Source: Beroe forskalii (Eukaryota > Ctenophora > Nuda > Beroida > Beroidae). Taken from it: a DNA stretch of 64,000 nucleotides. Made by a program: the position numbers and the translations under genes. Numbering within the stretch: position 1 is the first letter of the stretch; each line of letters opens with the position of its first letter. The notes under the pieces were generated by a model. That model ran no database searches, was not told the DNA's origin, and saw only the letters and a list, made by a program, of their open reading frames with translations. The stretch is taken from NCBI GenBank assembly GCA_011033025.1, contig WFMF01000328.1, positions 62,001-126,000 of the forward strand. The letters are read 5' to 3'. Shown in pieces: positions 1 through 14,389 of this stretch.

Positions 1-3000
1 ATTCGGATTAAATTAGTAAATCCCTCAAAAGGAGATACTTCTTCTGAATCCTTCCTAGATAATATGTTCTTTGCGATACGATGCGATTGATCGCGTTGAG
101 CCCTCATGGCTACCTGGTTATATCTGCTCCCTTGATTTGCAACCTTTGAATTATTCATGACTCATGATTCACGACACTTCAAACGTATCACCTAATCCGT
201 GACCCGCGTATCTTTTTCACACTCGGCGGCTGCCTCTGGTGTCTACTTCTCTAATTGTCACGTGACAAACAGGGGTAATTTCACGCCATTAACTAGAGGC
301 TAGATTCGCCAGGTTCTAGTGCCGCATGATGGTACTGTCAACTTGTGCTCTGGTTGGGACGTGACTGGTCAGCGGACAGTCCTTAGCTAGCACAGCAAGC
401 AGTTACCATTTACCAAGTACCAACCCTTTTATCTGTTACAAGCCAGTCACTGCCCTGAAATCGCTTAAAGCAGTCACTGCGCAATATCTGCATTCCGCAC
501 TGCACAGAGACTGCATTGCGCGAAATTAACTTCCACTGGGGTCTAAGGCGGAGCCCCTTGCAGGGGGTTAGGGGGTGCAGCCCCCGAATCAAATTTTTGA
601 AAAAATATTGTGCTCTGAATGTTTTCTGCAATGAAGAAATGAACGGGAGAGCAAAAATGGAGTCGTCAATATCAAAGCTTTAAAAAGGTGTCGGTACAAT
701 AAATTATATAAGAGAGCTTTATCAAACAGAATAAAATTTAACGCTAGTACTATTTCACCAATCCAAAGAGTTATGATAATTAGTCAAAATACTATTATTC
801 GAAATAAAGCACTTATTTTTTTAAAGTTTCCTATTTTTCCGGTGTGCAGGCCAAACCCCATTCTCTTCGGGACTGGCGCTGGATAGTGTAACAATGATTA
901 TCTCCACTCAAATGCATCTCGACCATTCAACGTCCGTTCATTTTAATCACCGCTAATTCTCCCCAATTCATTCCCCCTTATATACTCGAAATCCCCAAAT
1001 ACTATATAGTTCTTTCGGTTCTTTAACCTGCCATGCCAATTTCGCCTCTTTTCAATACTTCACTAATTGGATGAAGCAATCACTAACTAGTATCCGATTA
1101 GATAGTAACCAGATATACCGATCGCTACTAAGCACAGTTTAGATTTGCATTTTCCATGGTCTACCTATTACTTTTGATAAATGGGTCACTGAACTTCGAC
1201 TACCCGCTCCAACAACCAAATTGATGCATGCCGGGAATTTTGTTCTGTCGCGGAATTATTTGTCCTTGAATTTAGTCTGCCTCCAGTTAAATTCCGTCTG
1301 AATTGCGTTTCCAGCCGCGTCTGAGTGAGCCGGATATTGAACATTGAACCACGTTTCCTGAGTGAGCTGGATATTGAATATTCAACCACTAAGAGCATAT
1401 AATATTCCAACCACTGCGGATATATAATGTCAAATTATTGCCAATAGTATCGCCTCGGTTTTTGGGGATTCAGCTGAAAATCCCCGCGTTGCATAGCCTG
1501 GAAACTAAACGGTCAGTTAGCGGGTTAGGGATTGTCACCGTAATTCCGTGATAAGTTAGGCATGTCTCGCCGCGCCATTCATCGGCGATGCTGGATTGGT
1601 TCTTGAAAACTCGATAACGCACGAGCCGAATGCCTAATTGCGCAGACTTGATCAAGTTAACGACATCCAGAGGCATGGTGGGACCAGTTTAGTATGCTCA
1701 TATTATTTCGCTCGTTTGCGGCTGGTATTTGGTTAATCGTTATGATTCGGAACCTCCCACTTTGTAACCCTCTCCGATACTCAGTCAACCTTCGCCAGAC
1801 ATCGGACTTAACGTTGTACAAATATTGAGGATGTTTCGCCGAATTCCTCCTCCACAGAGGGCAAGCAGATGCTGGTCTAGGCGGATCTATTTAAGTCCGT
1901 GCAAACCTCCAATTTGACACCAGTCCAATCACAAACAAGAAGGCTATCCAATTGATAATTGTTAAGTCTCCTGAATTCATTACAGAATGCACCCCATCCC
2001 CAAAGATAAGCTACAGCGCCCCAACACTACCCCTGCAGGCCTGCACTGCCTCTGCCCTTAGGCTGCTCCACAGTGTGGTGTGTTTCCTGCTGTATGAGAT
2101 GCACATCAGACCAGACACACAAACCAACCAATCACATAAACAGACATTAAGTCACAAAAACAGACCTTCAGACAGACCTTCAGACAAACAAACCAACCCT
2201 CAATGACACGAACAGACTTTCAGACACCCATGCACATACACACAATATCCATACACAGACCCGGATCCGGAATCTGAATTAGATGAACCTACTAAATACA
2301 CACTCACACAGACCCGGATCCCCGGAATCTGAATCAGAAGAACCTACGATATACCTGGCTAGTGGCTACACACGCCGCGCAGTAACTCTGTCTTCACTGC
2401 TCCTGTGTAAACAATACAGGCCTCTTTCTGGGTACAACACTGGGAATTAGCAATTATAGTTCGGCACTCTCCATGTTTTCATATCCCTCTTGAATGGCCT
2501 ATTAGCGTGATATCTGGCATCAAATTGGCGGGATATCATCTGATTAACAAGTAAAAAGGCTATTGATTGTTCATTTCATATCCTGGAAATCCTCTTTGTC
2601 TGAGCACTGCGCACGATAGTTTGAGCTGATTTCCATGTTAGACACTACTCCAGCAACATTTCCTATTTTTGAGTAAATTCAAAGGATTACATCACGGTTT
2701 GTAATTGCTCTGAAGACTTGAAGAGGTCTCTTTCATCATAACTAACTATAGAATCAGGTGGTTAACCGGTGGTTTATTTTCAGCATAGATTCTGAAATCG
2801 GAAAGCTTTGTGAAAGACATGGCCTATTAATATGACAATTACAGTGAAACTCCTCAACGCCACAACGACCAATCCAATTCACGATAATAGCCGATCTACC
2901 CAATTAAGCTAATCTAATTAACTGATCAACGTATATTGCTTTTGACGTCTACTGGCGCACGGCGTTCGGTGTCGCAATGGCTGCCAAACAAAGCGTGAAA

Positions 3001-6000
3001 GTTGCGGTTGTCATGTGATAGTGGACACCTATACGCTGACGACACGTCCTGTCAGGTGGTCGGATCACGTGACATCACGTGACAGCATCACGTGATGTCT
3101 CACCGCTGAGAGTACACCTTGTTTTTCCCTCATCCCCTCTTCCCTTCCCGTTATCTGTGTAACATTTGAGTAGTTTCCTGCCTCAGTGTATATATGTCTG
3201 ATTAGGTCCCTCTGCTTTACATCGTGTGTCAATTTTCAGACGGCATTCTATGTTAATTAGGCAACTTTTCAGCATTAAAGCCTGATTTCCTGTTAATTTG
3301 GTTTCATGTCGATGTTCTATCGTTTGTGAAGTTGCTTTAAGTCTTAATTTTATTGAGCAAATTACTATTTTCCTTAGTTCTGTCCCATAAGTTCATATTT
3401 GCTACTCTGTACTGTTCTGGACATTGTTGCGTGACTGTATAATAATCCTTTGAGAAAGATTTCTTTATGATTTGAACAACTTTGAGAAAATCAATATAAT
3501 GAAGAATAGACAAAGTATGTTTAATGATTCGGTCTACTTTTTGTCAGTTTAATGGATATTAAATATTGGTAAATTAATAGTTGACCAGTTCAAATTATAA
3601 ATACACAAAACAATGAAACAATCAATGCTGCGGCATAGCGGTATTGTCAAGTCGCCGTTGTCAAATTTAATGTACTTTTGAAGGTAGATAGATAGTTGTA
3701 TCTGTATTAAAAATTTCTCGAGTCCTTTCTCGAATTCAAATTATTTATCTGCAAAAGCCGACAAAAGTCAAGATATAAATAACGCACATTTATAGTCAAA
3801 ATTCATTTTGTTTTGGAACATTTATTTGATATGGTACATGTAAGATCACTTTCGTTAGATGAACGCGATGGGTCATCGCATCCGGATGTGTTTGATTAAT
3901 TCTTCACCAAAAGTGTAAATAGCTGGGTATTTCGCAATTATTTTCAATTCAAATTACTTCCCTATCCCATGTATCTCTCAACTCACATACTGACCACTGA
4001 TAACAACAATTTTACCTTAAATGTCGCCCTCTCTCTCTCCAATGTCTGCGTTACTGCTGCCGATCTGTTGCACACACACATATGCTTTATTATTGTAACC
4101 TCGTCTCAAACAAAAACAGACGTCATTTACCTTGTTACGTTCCGCCCTGCAGTTGAAGCACCATCTCTCTGCTCACTAATTACACTGCGTTGTGATTGTA
4201 GTGGAGTTCTTTGATACGCGTCAGGGAGCCGAACACTCCGCTCTCGGGTTAGAGAATGTGTGTACCTTTGTGGCTGGTTTCACCTGCTAAGCGCTAGCGG
4301 GATGTTAGGGGTTGCAGGGACATGTTTATAAAGGTTCGAAGACGGGTTACAGGGGAGGGGTTGCAAGGACGGGTTCACATCTAGGTTCAAAGACAGGTTG
4401 CAGGGGAGGGGTTTTATTAAGGGACTTGCTCATCAAGGTTCAAGGAGAAAGGTTATGCTGGCTTAAAATTGCCTGGTTTCTTCGCTGATATGACTTTAGG
4501 AAAAAACTGATTACCACTGAGGTTCTGTCATTGGAAAGTTATTTCAAAATAAACAATTGACATTTCACATTGAAAAATAAGGGTATTAGAAAAAATTCAA
4601 AGGTTTTGAAGAAAGGAAAAATGGCAAATAGTTTCTCCTATTGATACCTATTTGCACGCATGATTTCATTGCTTGCCGAACTGTTTCATTGTTAACGCGT
4701 GAGGTTTTACAACAATTATAAAGCTGTTTATTTATGTTATTAGCAAAATCCTCTAACTTTTGAGACTCATCCGATTATAGATACCCTGGTATTTTTCGCA
4801 GCTGTTTAAAGACCATTTTAAGACTTGGTTTCAATCTTTCATGGGAAAATCTTACGTTTTATAACTTAAACTGTTTTTGTGTAACTTGAAGTTGCTTATT
4901 TACTTATCTACGTTTATCGACTTCAATGTTTTTGAAATCTTGTTTGTTGTTGCAATATTTAATTTATTTTTGCTGCATGGCTATACCAAGAACAAATTGT
5001 AATTCTGTCTGTCTGGTTTTTGTGGAAGCCGAGTTGTCTGTTCGCAAGCCTGTCTGTCTGTTTTCTCTGGTTTCATCGAACATGCAGGTACCAGGTACCT
5101 CTCTCAGTTACTTTTTCTTTGAAACTTTTGCGATGGCGCACATAATTACCGCCAAACAAACGCATAAACATAGACGCACAACCTTCTCACCTGAAAAACA
5201 CAGTGGACTCTCAAATCTACCAACCCAAAACGCACCATCCTCCACACGCATCAACCCAAAACTGAAAACGCACGATCACGCACCTCAAGCACTCACACAC
5301 ACCCAAAAAGGAAACAATCGCCGCACTTCAGCACTCGCTGCAGGGGGCGCGCACACAAACACACTTCCACCCTGGGCGGCACACATTAGCATGATTTGGC
5401 GGTGTCTAGCGGGCTGCACTCTGATGTTTTGCATATATCCTTGTGCTCATCATAGTGTCACGCTGTCAGTGTAGCCTTATAACGCTGAATAGCTTTCTAT
5501 CACGGCATCAGCTCTTAATTATTTCAGTCTTTCCGCATGTCCTGTTAATTGGATTTGAAATGCAGCTTTTTATGGCGCTTTCTTTGGTTAATACTGGGAT
5601 TTTGTCATCTGTTGATCATGTTTTTCCTCCCTTACCTACTGCTTTTTATTCTTCCTAATTTAAGTTCGCATCAACTGACCCATGGTTATGATAATAGAGG
5701 CAATGAGGCAGTTACTGAATAGCGTCTACATTTCTTTAAGTTTATTCTTCTTGTAGGCATGTAGTACACGTTGTGTTTGTGAACGAAGTTTCATCACTCT
5801 TTGATAATGATAATCCATTATAATAAGCCTTCTCCACCATTGTTATTGTTGTTCTCATATTGACGGCATCATTTGTGTAATAAATCAAAGACCTTACCCA
5901 CCGAATTCCGAGTAAGTCTCGGTCAATACTTATCAAGCTGCATAATTGTTCCATTTCAAGCAACTATGCGTTATTGCACGGTGCTGATCAACGTTCCTTG

Positions 6001-7649
6001 TTCTATGCTGTTTGCCTAGTTACCTAGTTGTTTGGTTCTTTTATCTTTGATAGATTATGGAACTGGATTCGAACTGGGTTGAAAATTTTGCATTGAAAAC
6101 AATATCGTTGGTTTATTTCTCCTAGAATTTCAAAGAAGGCTTGAATTCTAGGATTTGAGTTTTACAAATATGAATGGTCTTTCCAAATAAAAGTTTTTCG
6201 ATTTAATGATCATAAATATTATTTTGCGACGAAGATGTTTCTAGCAGAAGCTTTGATTATCATGGCTTGGAACAGTGTCCTGATGATGTTATCATCAGGC
6301 TTAGAAAAGTGTTCTGATTACATGAATCAGCCTTTATTTCTCTTGACTTGTTAATCGGTGACTCTCCCCGGACACTCGCCTTATCTTCTGAAGGAGAAGC
6401 AGGTACCTTTTTACCAGGTTAAGCAAGTACGTTGTTACCCTCCACAGACAGATACTAAATCCGCCCTTCCAACGCTCACAGAGATAAAGCTACCCTCCCG
6501 TACGCTCGCTACCCTCTCTTACGCTCGCTACCCTCTCTCTTACACGAGTATCGGTAAAGAATGCCGCGCGCGGCGCGGTTACCACTTTATGATTCCGCAC
6601 ACGAATCTGCACCAGTTGCCTAGCTGCTCCGCTTTTGAAGTCAGCTCCCACAAAGCGAGCACTTCCCATCCGAGATATAAAGACGACAGCTTTAGAGAGG
6701 CATTTCCAGACCTTCTCATTCAAATTCTGTTTGATTCGCGGATACTACTACTACTACATGTATGAAAGTAAAACAGGGCGCACAGCGCGATAGAGATCTA
6801 CCAGGCCGCACTTTGGCTGCCTTTGTTTGTCCTGTGTGTGCGTGTGTCGGTTTTTGTCGTTTTGAATATTTCGTCTGTTTGTGAGTGTAAGTTTTGTTTG
6901 TCGCAACTTCTGTGCTCTTATCTGATAATATGGTATGTTTTTGTTGTTGTCTCACACGATTATTTGGTATGTCATCTGATCTAAGTTATGTGATCCGCAG
7001 TAATATTAGCTCAACATGAGTCCTCATGGGGTCCTCTTATCTTTGTCAGAATTTACGATCTCAACATTTTTCTCACCCCAAAATTTGTCCGTGATTACTT
7101 GCGAAAATTCACCCCTTTATAAGACCGAGTGTTTGCATAATCGTGTTATCAGTTAATCCTTCAAACCGTTTTAACCATGCACCGTTCTGTCTATGGCGGT
7201 CTCATGGGATATCGCGTTAAATGGGTGATGTTGTTATTGTAACAAATCTGGTTTTAGCGGAAGTCTCTAACCTCAGGCACCATTCATTATCAGCGGGTCC
7301 GTATGTAAAGTTAGCAAGCATCGCTTCCTTTCAAACAATTTGGTGAACCACCAAAGCTCGCCAACTTTCGTCAATAACCGATTATTGCCTCAGTGACGGC
7401 TCCGTAAATTACCAAATTGCCCGGTAGTTTAAATTCTGGTGTTCTCTGATCTGTGATGTCTCGCGGCAGTATGTCCTTTTATCGCAAACTTCTAACTTTT
7501 GACTTTTGAATATTTTGTTCATCCCGTAAATAGTCTAGGAAATCTTTGGTATGTTTTCTTGGCTTGTAAACTTTATCGTAGTTTATCAAATCTGTTTAAA
7601 TCGCTTATGCCAATCCATCTTTTAATTCAATTCAAATCGACTTCATCTT
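1..7649. other. gene-free region, left flank
   Basis: I see no supportable exon on either strand. Open frames here are short, lack conserved motifs and have no credible splice sites. Small structures: a roughly 39-bp direct repeat at about 1321-1390 (units starting TGAGTGAGC), a pair of CCCGGATCC-containing repeats at about 2255-2345, and a degenerate G-rich repeat at about 4306-4445. A block resembling common G-rich interspersed repeats lies at 540-595. Confidence 0.6.
3065..3095. promoter_or_regulatory. cluster of three TCACGTGA E-boxes
   Basis: Three perfect palindromic TCACGTGA octamers start at 3065, 3075 and 3088, so they lie 10 and 13 bp apart, about one helical turn. This octamer is the classic site for bHLH-ZIP factors of the USF, MITF/TFE and Max type. 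No gene start is evident nearby, so the regulated target is unknown. Clustering by chance in AT-rich DNA is unlikely, but function is inference. Confidence 0.4.
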
Positions 7650-8188
7650 AACAATATTTCTAACTTGAGAGTCACAGAATTATCAGCGAGAAGCTGTGTA
7701 TGATGTACCAAAGCAGATAACGCACCGATGATACTAATTATAATTTATAATGAGATAATAGATATGGTGTTATCAAGATAAGAGCTTGTCGGAGTAGATA
7801 AGAAGTGTATCACTCAAGTTTTGGATGTGAAATTTAACGGCAATTGAAACCAATTTTATGTTATCAAATAAAGCAATCTAATTAAATTTTTAATTGGTTT
7901 CATAGTAGGTAGGAAATTGCGATCAGCCCAAACCTAGTGACCCACAAAATTAGATAACATAAAACGTTTTTCAATTGCAGTTTTACATCCAAAACTTGAG
8001 TGTAACACTTTTTATCTACTCCGACGACAGGCTCTTATCTCGATAACAACACCGATCTACTATCTCATAATAAATTATGATTAACTTATTGTCGGTGCAT
8101 CATATAATATATATGCCTTGGTCTAAAATGCCTCCTACACAGCTTCGCCCTGATAATTCTGTGATTCTCTTGTTTTAGAAATATTGTT
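7650..8188. mobile_element. long imperfect inverted repeat (foldback/MITE-like)
   Basis: The two ends are inverted copies of each other. The left arm begins AACAATATTTCTAA and contains CACAGAATTATCAG. The right arm contains the complements and ends near 8188. The arms stay alignable inward for roughly 200 bp each, including the motifs CTCAAGTTTTGGATGT and TCCAAAACTTGAGTG. No transposase frame lies inside. It fits a non-autonomous foldback element or MITE; no clear target duplication could be assigned. Confidence 0.6.
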
Positions 8189-8876
8189 CAGGTCAAATCA
8201 TAAAATTAATGATTAGCGATAAGTCGGTAATGCGGCCTCTAACTGTCGTATTAAAGCCCAGTACTAATAACTATTCTGGTTTAACATACCCGATTTACCA
8301 TACGCATGGCGTTTACCGATGGCTGTGAGAGATGGCACAGGATTATTATAATTATCATTTTATTCGTGCCTCTTTTGTACTTATTAGAATTATCAGTAAT
8401 TCGTGCAGCCTCTTTTGTACCTGTTTAATTAACCATCAGACGAAGGTGTTAGTTAATTGCTCTTTGAGTCCCAATATGCCTCTTTATTTTACAAAAAGGC
8501 AGCATTAGCAGAAATGTTGATTTGTGAGGATTGTGTGTTTATGTATCAGTACACGTGCAAAACCAAATTTAATCTTCGTTCATTCTTTGGCACACCTTTT
8601 TCGTTCAGTCTCCTGCCAGAATAGTGATGAAAATGTTTCTCCTGAATTTTACAATCAAAAGTGAACGAGCCCTATGTGCCATTTGACGAAAAGTCCCAAT
8701 GTGACAAACGGGTCCTTTTCAGTATTCTCAAATGCTATACTATATTGAAACGTCGCGATTGTTTCATAAAATTGATCGAATGGTGGAAATTTTAAATCTG
8801 TGATATTTTGATTGATTATGATATGTTGTTCTTTGTTTAATGGCTAATATGCGGCTTATTGAACGGATATCTATGA

Positions 8877-9114
8877 GGTTATGCTTAATTTTAATCTATT
8901 ATGTGATTGTTTTAGATTTAAATTGTAAGATTTGACTAAGATTTTGAACATATTCGTTCCTTAATTAATCGTGGTACTGAAATTTCACATACGACGTTAT
9001 GCTTAATTTTAATCTACTATGTGATTGTGTAAGATTTGAATTATAAATCTTGACTTTCATGTTGAACATATTCGTTCATTTATCAATCGTAGTTCTGAAA
9101 TATCACATACGCCA
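8877..9114. repeat. tandem duplication, two ~118-bp units
   Basis: Two adjacent copies both begin GTTATGCTTAATTTTAATCTA and end with a CACATACG block. They lie at about 8877-8996 and 8997-9114 and differ by scattered substitutions and small indels. No coding potential. Confidence 0.7.
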
Positions 9115-9125
9115 AATCTTGGCAG

Positions 9126-9311
9126 TCTGGAAGAACACCGACTTTCTTTAGGTGCACCTAGAGCGAAATTGCTTGATCGGACCTATGGAGATTGGACAGC
9201 CTAATCGGGGAAGAATTAGGGTTGGGAAGATGTTTAGTATTAGGGTGAGTGTGAGTCGTTTGGGTCATGGTTAAGGTGAGTCCGCTGAAGAAAAGTCGGT
9301 GTTCCTCCAGA
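9126..9311. repeat. short inverted repeat
   Basis: A segment near 9126 reading CTGGAAGAACACCGACTTTCT is matched in inverted form at about 9288-9311, enclosing about 140 bp. It could be a small foldback element. There is no target duplication and no coding sequence. Confidence 0.4.
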
Positions 9312-10259
9312 TTGGATTGATTACTGTAAAGTGATTCATGCCATTGCTGCTCAAATGGCGTTTGCAACGTACAATTGCGTAACCCTCACTTTAGTGGATT
9401 TTCCTTTTTATCCTAGGTGCATGGTGTTTTTGTCGGTTTCATTACCTCTCATGAAACTTTTGTTCCTTCTTCAAATCCATTGCCTTCTACGTCCATGAAG
9501 ATTGAAGGAAGTTCCTAATACAATGGGGACTTCCCAGAATTTTTATTAGATGGCCTCTATGCTACCAGCCTCTTTATGCTTCATCGAACCAGGTTGCTTC
9601 CAGAATCTCTGTCTATTGAGCAGCGATTCTTGTAGCAACCTTCCCTGCTCAATTCCCCGTTGTGTTATTGACCCTGCAAGTTAAATCGCGCTCGCTATTC
9701 CTCCTTCGAAACACATGGCTGCCCAAGCATTGCCGTTACACCCCATGGCATTAGCTTTTATTATATATTATAACCATTAGCTATGTGTTTCCATAAGCGT
9801 TATGTGACCATGAGAGCCTTGACAATGTAGTTGCAGAGCTATTATAACTGTGACAAATGTGGCGTATGACCTGCTCACAATATACAGGTGTTTTGCAAGG
9901 GATACTATGTAGACCTTGCTAATATTGGTGTGCGGTACAGGAAATCCAGATCATTTTGGTATAAAACGTAGCCAATAGACAATTATACACTATACAGTAG
10001 GCAATAATAGTGTAGAATAGTCATCTACAAAAAGTATAGCAATTAATGGACTTTCAGGAGATTCGGCATATTTTAGTTTCTCTGTAGGACAAATGCGTTT
10101 ATTATGCAATTCTTCGTGTGTTTTTGCTATTTCTGCACCAATTAATTTATCCCGGCCATTTCATTGATATTTCTGAGTTGATATATTCAAATCTATCGTA
10201 GAAGTTCTGGGGTTGATTAAATACTTCATAGTTTAGAACTACTAAACCAGCTAAACACC

Positions 10260-10925
10260 TGACAACCTGTCTCTACTGCCGGAATACTGTAGCCCTCCTG
10301 TAGTCGTAATATTAGATGATGGGGATATGATGCTCGAGGATATCACGACCCTCCTAATCTTTAGTAACAGTGTCATACATGACCCTCCTAATCTTTAGTA
10401 ACATTGTCACACACGACTGTCGACTTTCCTAATCGCTGATATCAGTGTCACACACTGCCTAAACATCTTCCTTATTCGCAATACTCTAAGAGGTACTCCT
10501 GGTACTCTTAGAGGTGCTCTTAGAGGTACCTATATCACCACCCAGATACTACCTAAACATATTCCTGATTCGCAACCTTATACTCTTAGAGGTACTCTTA
10601 GGTACTCTTAGAGGTACCTATATCACCACCCAGATACTACCTAAACATGTTCCTGGTTCGCAATACTCTTAGAAGTACTCTTAGGTACTCTTAGAGGTAC
10701 CTATATCACTGCTCAGACACTGCCTAAACATGTTCCTGGAATCACACACTGCCTGAACATATTCCTGGTTCGCAACCTTATACTCTTAGAGGTACTCTTA
10801 GGCACTCTTAGAGGTACCAATATCACTGCCAGACACTGCCTAAACTTATTCCCGGTTTGCAATACTCTGAGAAGTACTCTTAGAGGTACTCTAAGGTACT
10901 CTTAGAGGTACCTACAACACTGCCC
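10260..10925. repeat. complex tandem repeat with TACTCTTAGAGG core
   Basis: From about 10,490 a repeat of roughly 110-120 bp recurs several times. Each unit combines clustered TACTCTTAGAGG motifs with a segment containing CACTGCCTAAACAT and TTCCTGGTTCGCAA. Upstream, 10,340-10,460 carries a related repeat containing CCTCCTAATC. Units vary in length and are degenerate. No open frame spans them. Confidence 0.7.
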
Positions 10926-12239
10926 AGACACAGAAAGCACACCTTAGTCCCATGTAATACAGCTTCTAGTTTACACTAAATATCGCGGTATAAACTCTAT
11001 AGTTTACTGATTGTCCCCCCTTTAAACACCTCTCGGCTGCCAGGAATAGGTGCACTGTAAATATTATACGTGATTTGAGCGTATTTAGGGAGTTACCAGC
11101 AAAACTCCACAATAGTGTCCTCCTTATAGCTGGCGTGACGTCATCAACTGACCGTGTATAACTCCTGATAATGACGTCACTCGCACCTTCCGGCGCGGTT
11201 TGTGTGTAACCATTATTAGTACGTTCTCCTGTGGGCCGTGGGCGAGCAATAACCATTTTACTGTGACTATACAAATCATTTTATTATTATTATTACCACA
11301 CTAAGGGCATTCAGTTACTCCTTTCTCTTCAATATGCCGAACCTCTGAGCTTTGTGCTCCGCTAGTTAGTTAGCTGTGTTAATTTAAAAGTTAAAGGTTA
11401 TAATTTCTAATTTAAATTGAGGTGTTTATTGTGGATTTAAAGCAAGGCTTTCATTTCAATTTTAATTAAGGTTTGCTGTTATTGTTAGTTTAAAGTAATG
11501 CTTTGTTTTGATCATAGTAGTCCAATTACCTGTAGGAATTATATATTATAGCCCTTACTTTCAATTTAAAATACACTTTCTTTCTTTTCTTTAGTTGCTA
11601 CCTAGGCTGAAGAATACTTCAAACTTGTCACGCGTTGATTTGGATATCAAAACTTTCCTGTTCTGCTTAACCACTACAGTCAGATAACAAAACCATCAAA
11701 GCTTTTTAGCACTTCTAACACATCATAGCAGTCCAATATGTGCATAAATCATGACTCTAACAATGATCATAGCACATAATAAGATGTTTATTAAAGTATT
11801 GTTCCTAACCCCTTTCTTCCTTTTTCCGCACAGCTTTGCTCCTTTTTTCGCGCCCCGCTGGTACTCAAACAAAGCAAATAATACACTCAGTTACCGTATA
11901 AAAGCACCAGCACCATTCCTACTTCAACACCCCGTGAGGGGAGGTGTGTGTTTGCGTTTCAATTAGCTCGTTTTATTGTCCTAACTCGCACCGACAATCA
12001 GTGTTCCCTCCCTCCCGCCCCATTGGACACACTGGTCACGCTGCGCGCGCGGTGAATTATCGTTTAGGTTATTGGGGAGAGATTGTTTTACTATTATAGT
12101 ATTATATGTATGAACTTGTTTCTCTGTTGTAGTTTGGAGTGCACCCGTCGCCTCCTCCTCCCGCTGACCTTTGTCAACCCCCTCCCCCTCCTCTGCTTTG
12201 ATCTCCTCTACAATGTGTGCGTGTAGCACATCCCACCTA

Positions 12240-12900
12240 ATTACACACTTTTAATGGTCACATGACCCAGCGGCTGGCCAGTCAAAGGGGCGGTCCTCCT
12301 CAGATGACCTTCTCCAACCAATCACAAGGCGCCAACGGGCGCCCCACGTGCTCCGTTTAAACCAACACCATCTCCCCTCACATCTATCCCAGGATCTACC
12401 CAGCATCATCTCCCCTCTGAGGTCTGATCCTCTGGCCTGTGTTATAGTCCCCCGTCACAGAAGAGTGTTTCATCCACCCCACGTGGTGTAAGGCCCCGCG
12501 TCAAGTGAACGTCACGGGGTTCTCACACGACGCGCACGGGCCGGTCAGGTGACCGCGTGGTCGGCAAAATATCATAGAGAAAGTTATTAGGGGTAATTAA
12601 CGGCAGGACTTTGTTACTCTTACCGACTCGAGACTCCTCCTCACCGTCTTCCTGTTAGCCTTTGACTCCCTCCTCCCCCTCTGTGAGTGAGTGACAGAGA
12701 GAGAAAGAGCCCGGAAAGCTTTGATTGCGAGCATAATGTGTATCGCGGAGACCACGTGATTATCCCCCCTCACATCCCATTGGTTCTCGCACTTTGTCAC
12801 AGATTTTAATTGGGAGAGATTAAGATTTTCATCGTCTCTCGCTCTCTCCCCTCTCGCTGCCTCCCGCTCTCCCGCTCTCTAGGCCACGATTACTTGTTAC
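12240..12900. promoter_or_regulatory. CpG-rich, promoter-like region
   Basis: This stretch is richer in G, C and CpG than its surroundings. It holds promoter-type motifs: GGGGCGG, CCAATCA, CACGTG at about 12,347, 12,481 and 12,752, and an inverted CCAAT (ATTGG) near 12,780. It might be the promoter and first non-coding exon of the downstream plus-strand FLYWCH/GRAB gene, whose first coding exon begins just after a 3' splice site. It might equally serve a gene not recognised here. Confidence 0.3.
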
Positions 12901-14389
12901 TTTGCTGGGCAGAACGTCTGGAAGGAGGGTTGCTCGACCGTGTTACATATTGCTTTGATTTGGTTGCGCCGAAGTCATTAAAGCACCATCAATACATGTT
13001 GTCTGGGACCCTTGTTTCCATTCCGTGTGTACTTATGAGTTACATTGTACTTAGCAGTACGCAGTTGCTTAAATTCCTTAATCGAAGAATTTGGAGGTGT
13101 TCTTAATCGCTTGCTTTTCTCGCTTAAGTGTGACATGGATGAGCCCAGATGTTTAATTGTTGAAGAGCTGATGAAATTTGAGATCAGTCCACTTCCTGAG
13201 CAATCGAACGCTATTTACTATTTAACTTAAATCATAATGCGATGGGAGAATTTGCATAACTTATCACGCTCATTGTAAATTTATTTTTTTTATTATCTAT
13301 TTTCTTTATCTTTTTCATTTTTATTTCCGTTCTTTTGATTGTTTGAACTCGGTAGGCTTAGAGCCTTAAAAAGGGGGTTTATTTTCCTCCAGACATGTCC
13401 CAATAGCGTTAGAAAAATACGAAATCCATTATATCAAAACATTAATAAACCATGTTTATCAATGAAATAGTTCATTCAATTACCGCCATAAGAGAAACAT
13501 CTCGTATATTTATCTGTATACTTAAGTGCAAATGATCGAGTTTTTATTATATGATTTGTTACCCACTTCCTCAACCAATTTTTGATGCATGATTTCTCTT
13601 GTCAGAGGTTAATGCTCCGTGGGTTTGCGTTAATATACGATCCAACTGGGAAGTCTTGTTGGGACTCAACTATTCATGTCGATTATTATTATTTCTTTTG
13701 AGTAGTGGACTCTCTCAGTTCTACTTTCAGTTGCTTATATTATGCCGTAACATTTTATAGAACATTTGTTTTGTAACGCTGAGACATATTCGACTTTGTG
13801 GTAACTGCGATTGCAAAAATACTTATAATTCGACTGATTTTCTCTAAATCAATATCTTTGTCAAGGAAGGCTTGAACTTGATGCTTTTTATCTGTTAGGA
13901 GGGATTGATTCATTATTGGTTAGAATTCTATGATCAAAAGTCTTAAAGATGTCTTGTGTGGATTCCATTCTTTTCGAATTGCCCGATTAAAAATCATGGC
14001 GATTTAGGAAATTATTACTGATGTGACGAAGATTCCTAAAATATTGTTTTTTACAAAGATTTTGTTTCTGGATACATCGACTCATCACATCTTGATAGTT
14101 TAATCTCTTTCTTCATACGACGAAAACGATACATTTTGTTTTTCATTCAATTTAGCAGAAATCTAAATATTGCCGAAGTCGCTCTCATTTCAAATTCGCG
14201 TCCTTTCTTTCTTTTCAAACTTTACAACAGTCCAGTACTTTATGCAATCAAATTTGAGATAATGGGAGCCTCATTTTTGATTTTTGCATTGAAGTGGATG
14301 ATGGTTCGAAAGTATACTTTGCATTTCAATATCAGCTCGTGTATTTTATTTCAAAGTGTTTTGAAAGTCTGCAATTGACAGTGACTTGT

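Noticed and set aside
2990-3020. Short frame starting MAAKQSVKVAVVM, possible first exon
   Set aside because: It stops after 13 codons and has no convincing donor; no matching downstream exon was found.
4926-5474. 182-codon open frame on the plus strand
   Set aside because: Low-complexity composition (CA-rich, His/Thr-rich second half), no known motif, and no splice or promoter context; judged a chance frame over simple sequence.
6358-6765. 135-codon frame in CpG-rich DNA
   Set aside because: It overlaps frames on the other strand, includes simple repeats (TACGCTCGCTACCCTCTC) and shows no conserved motif.
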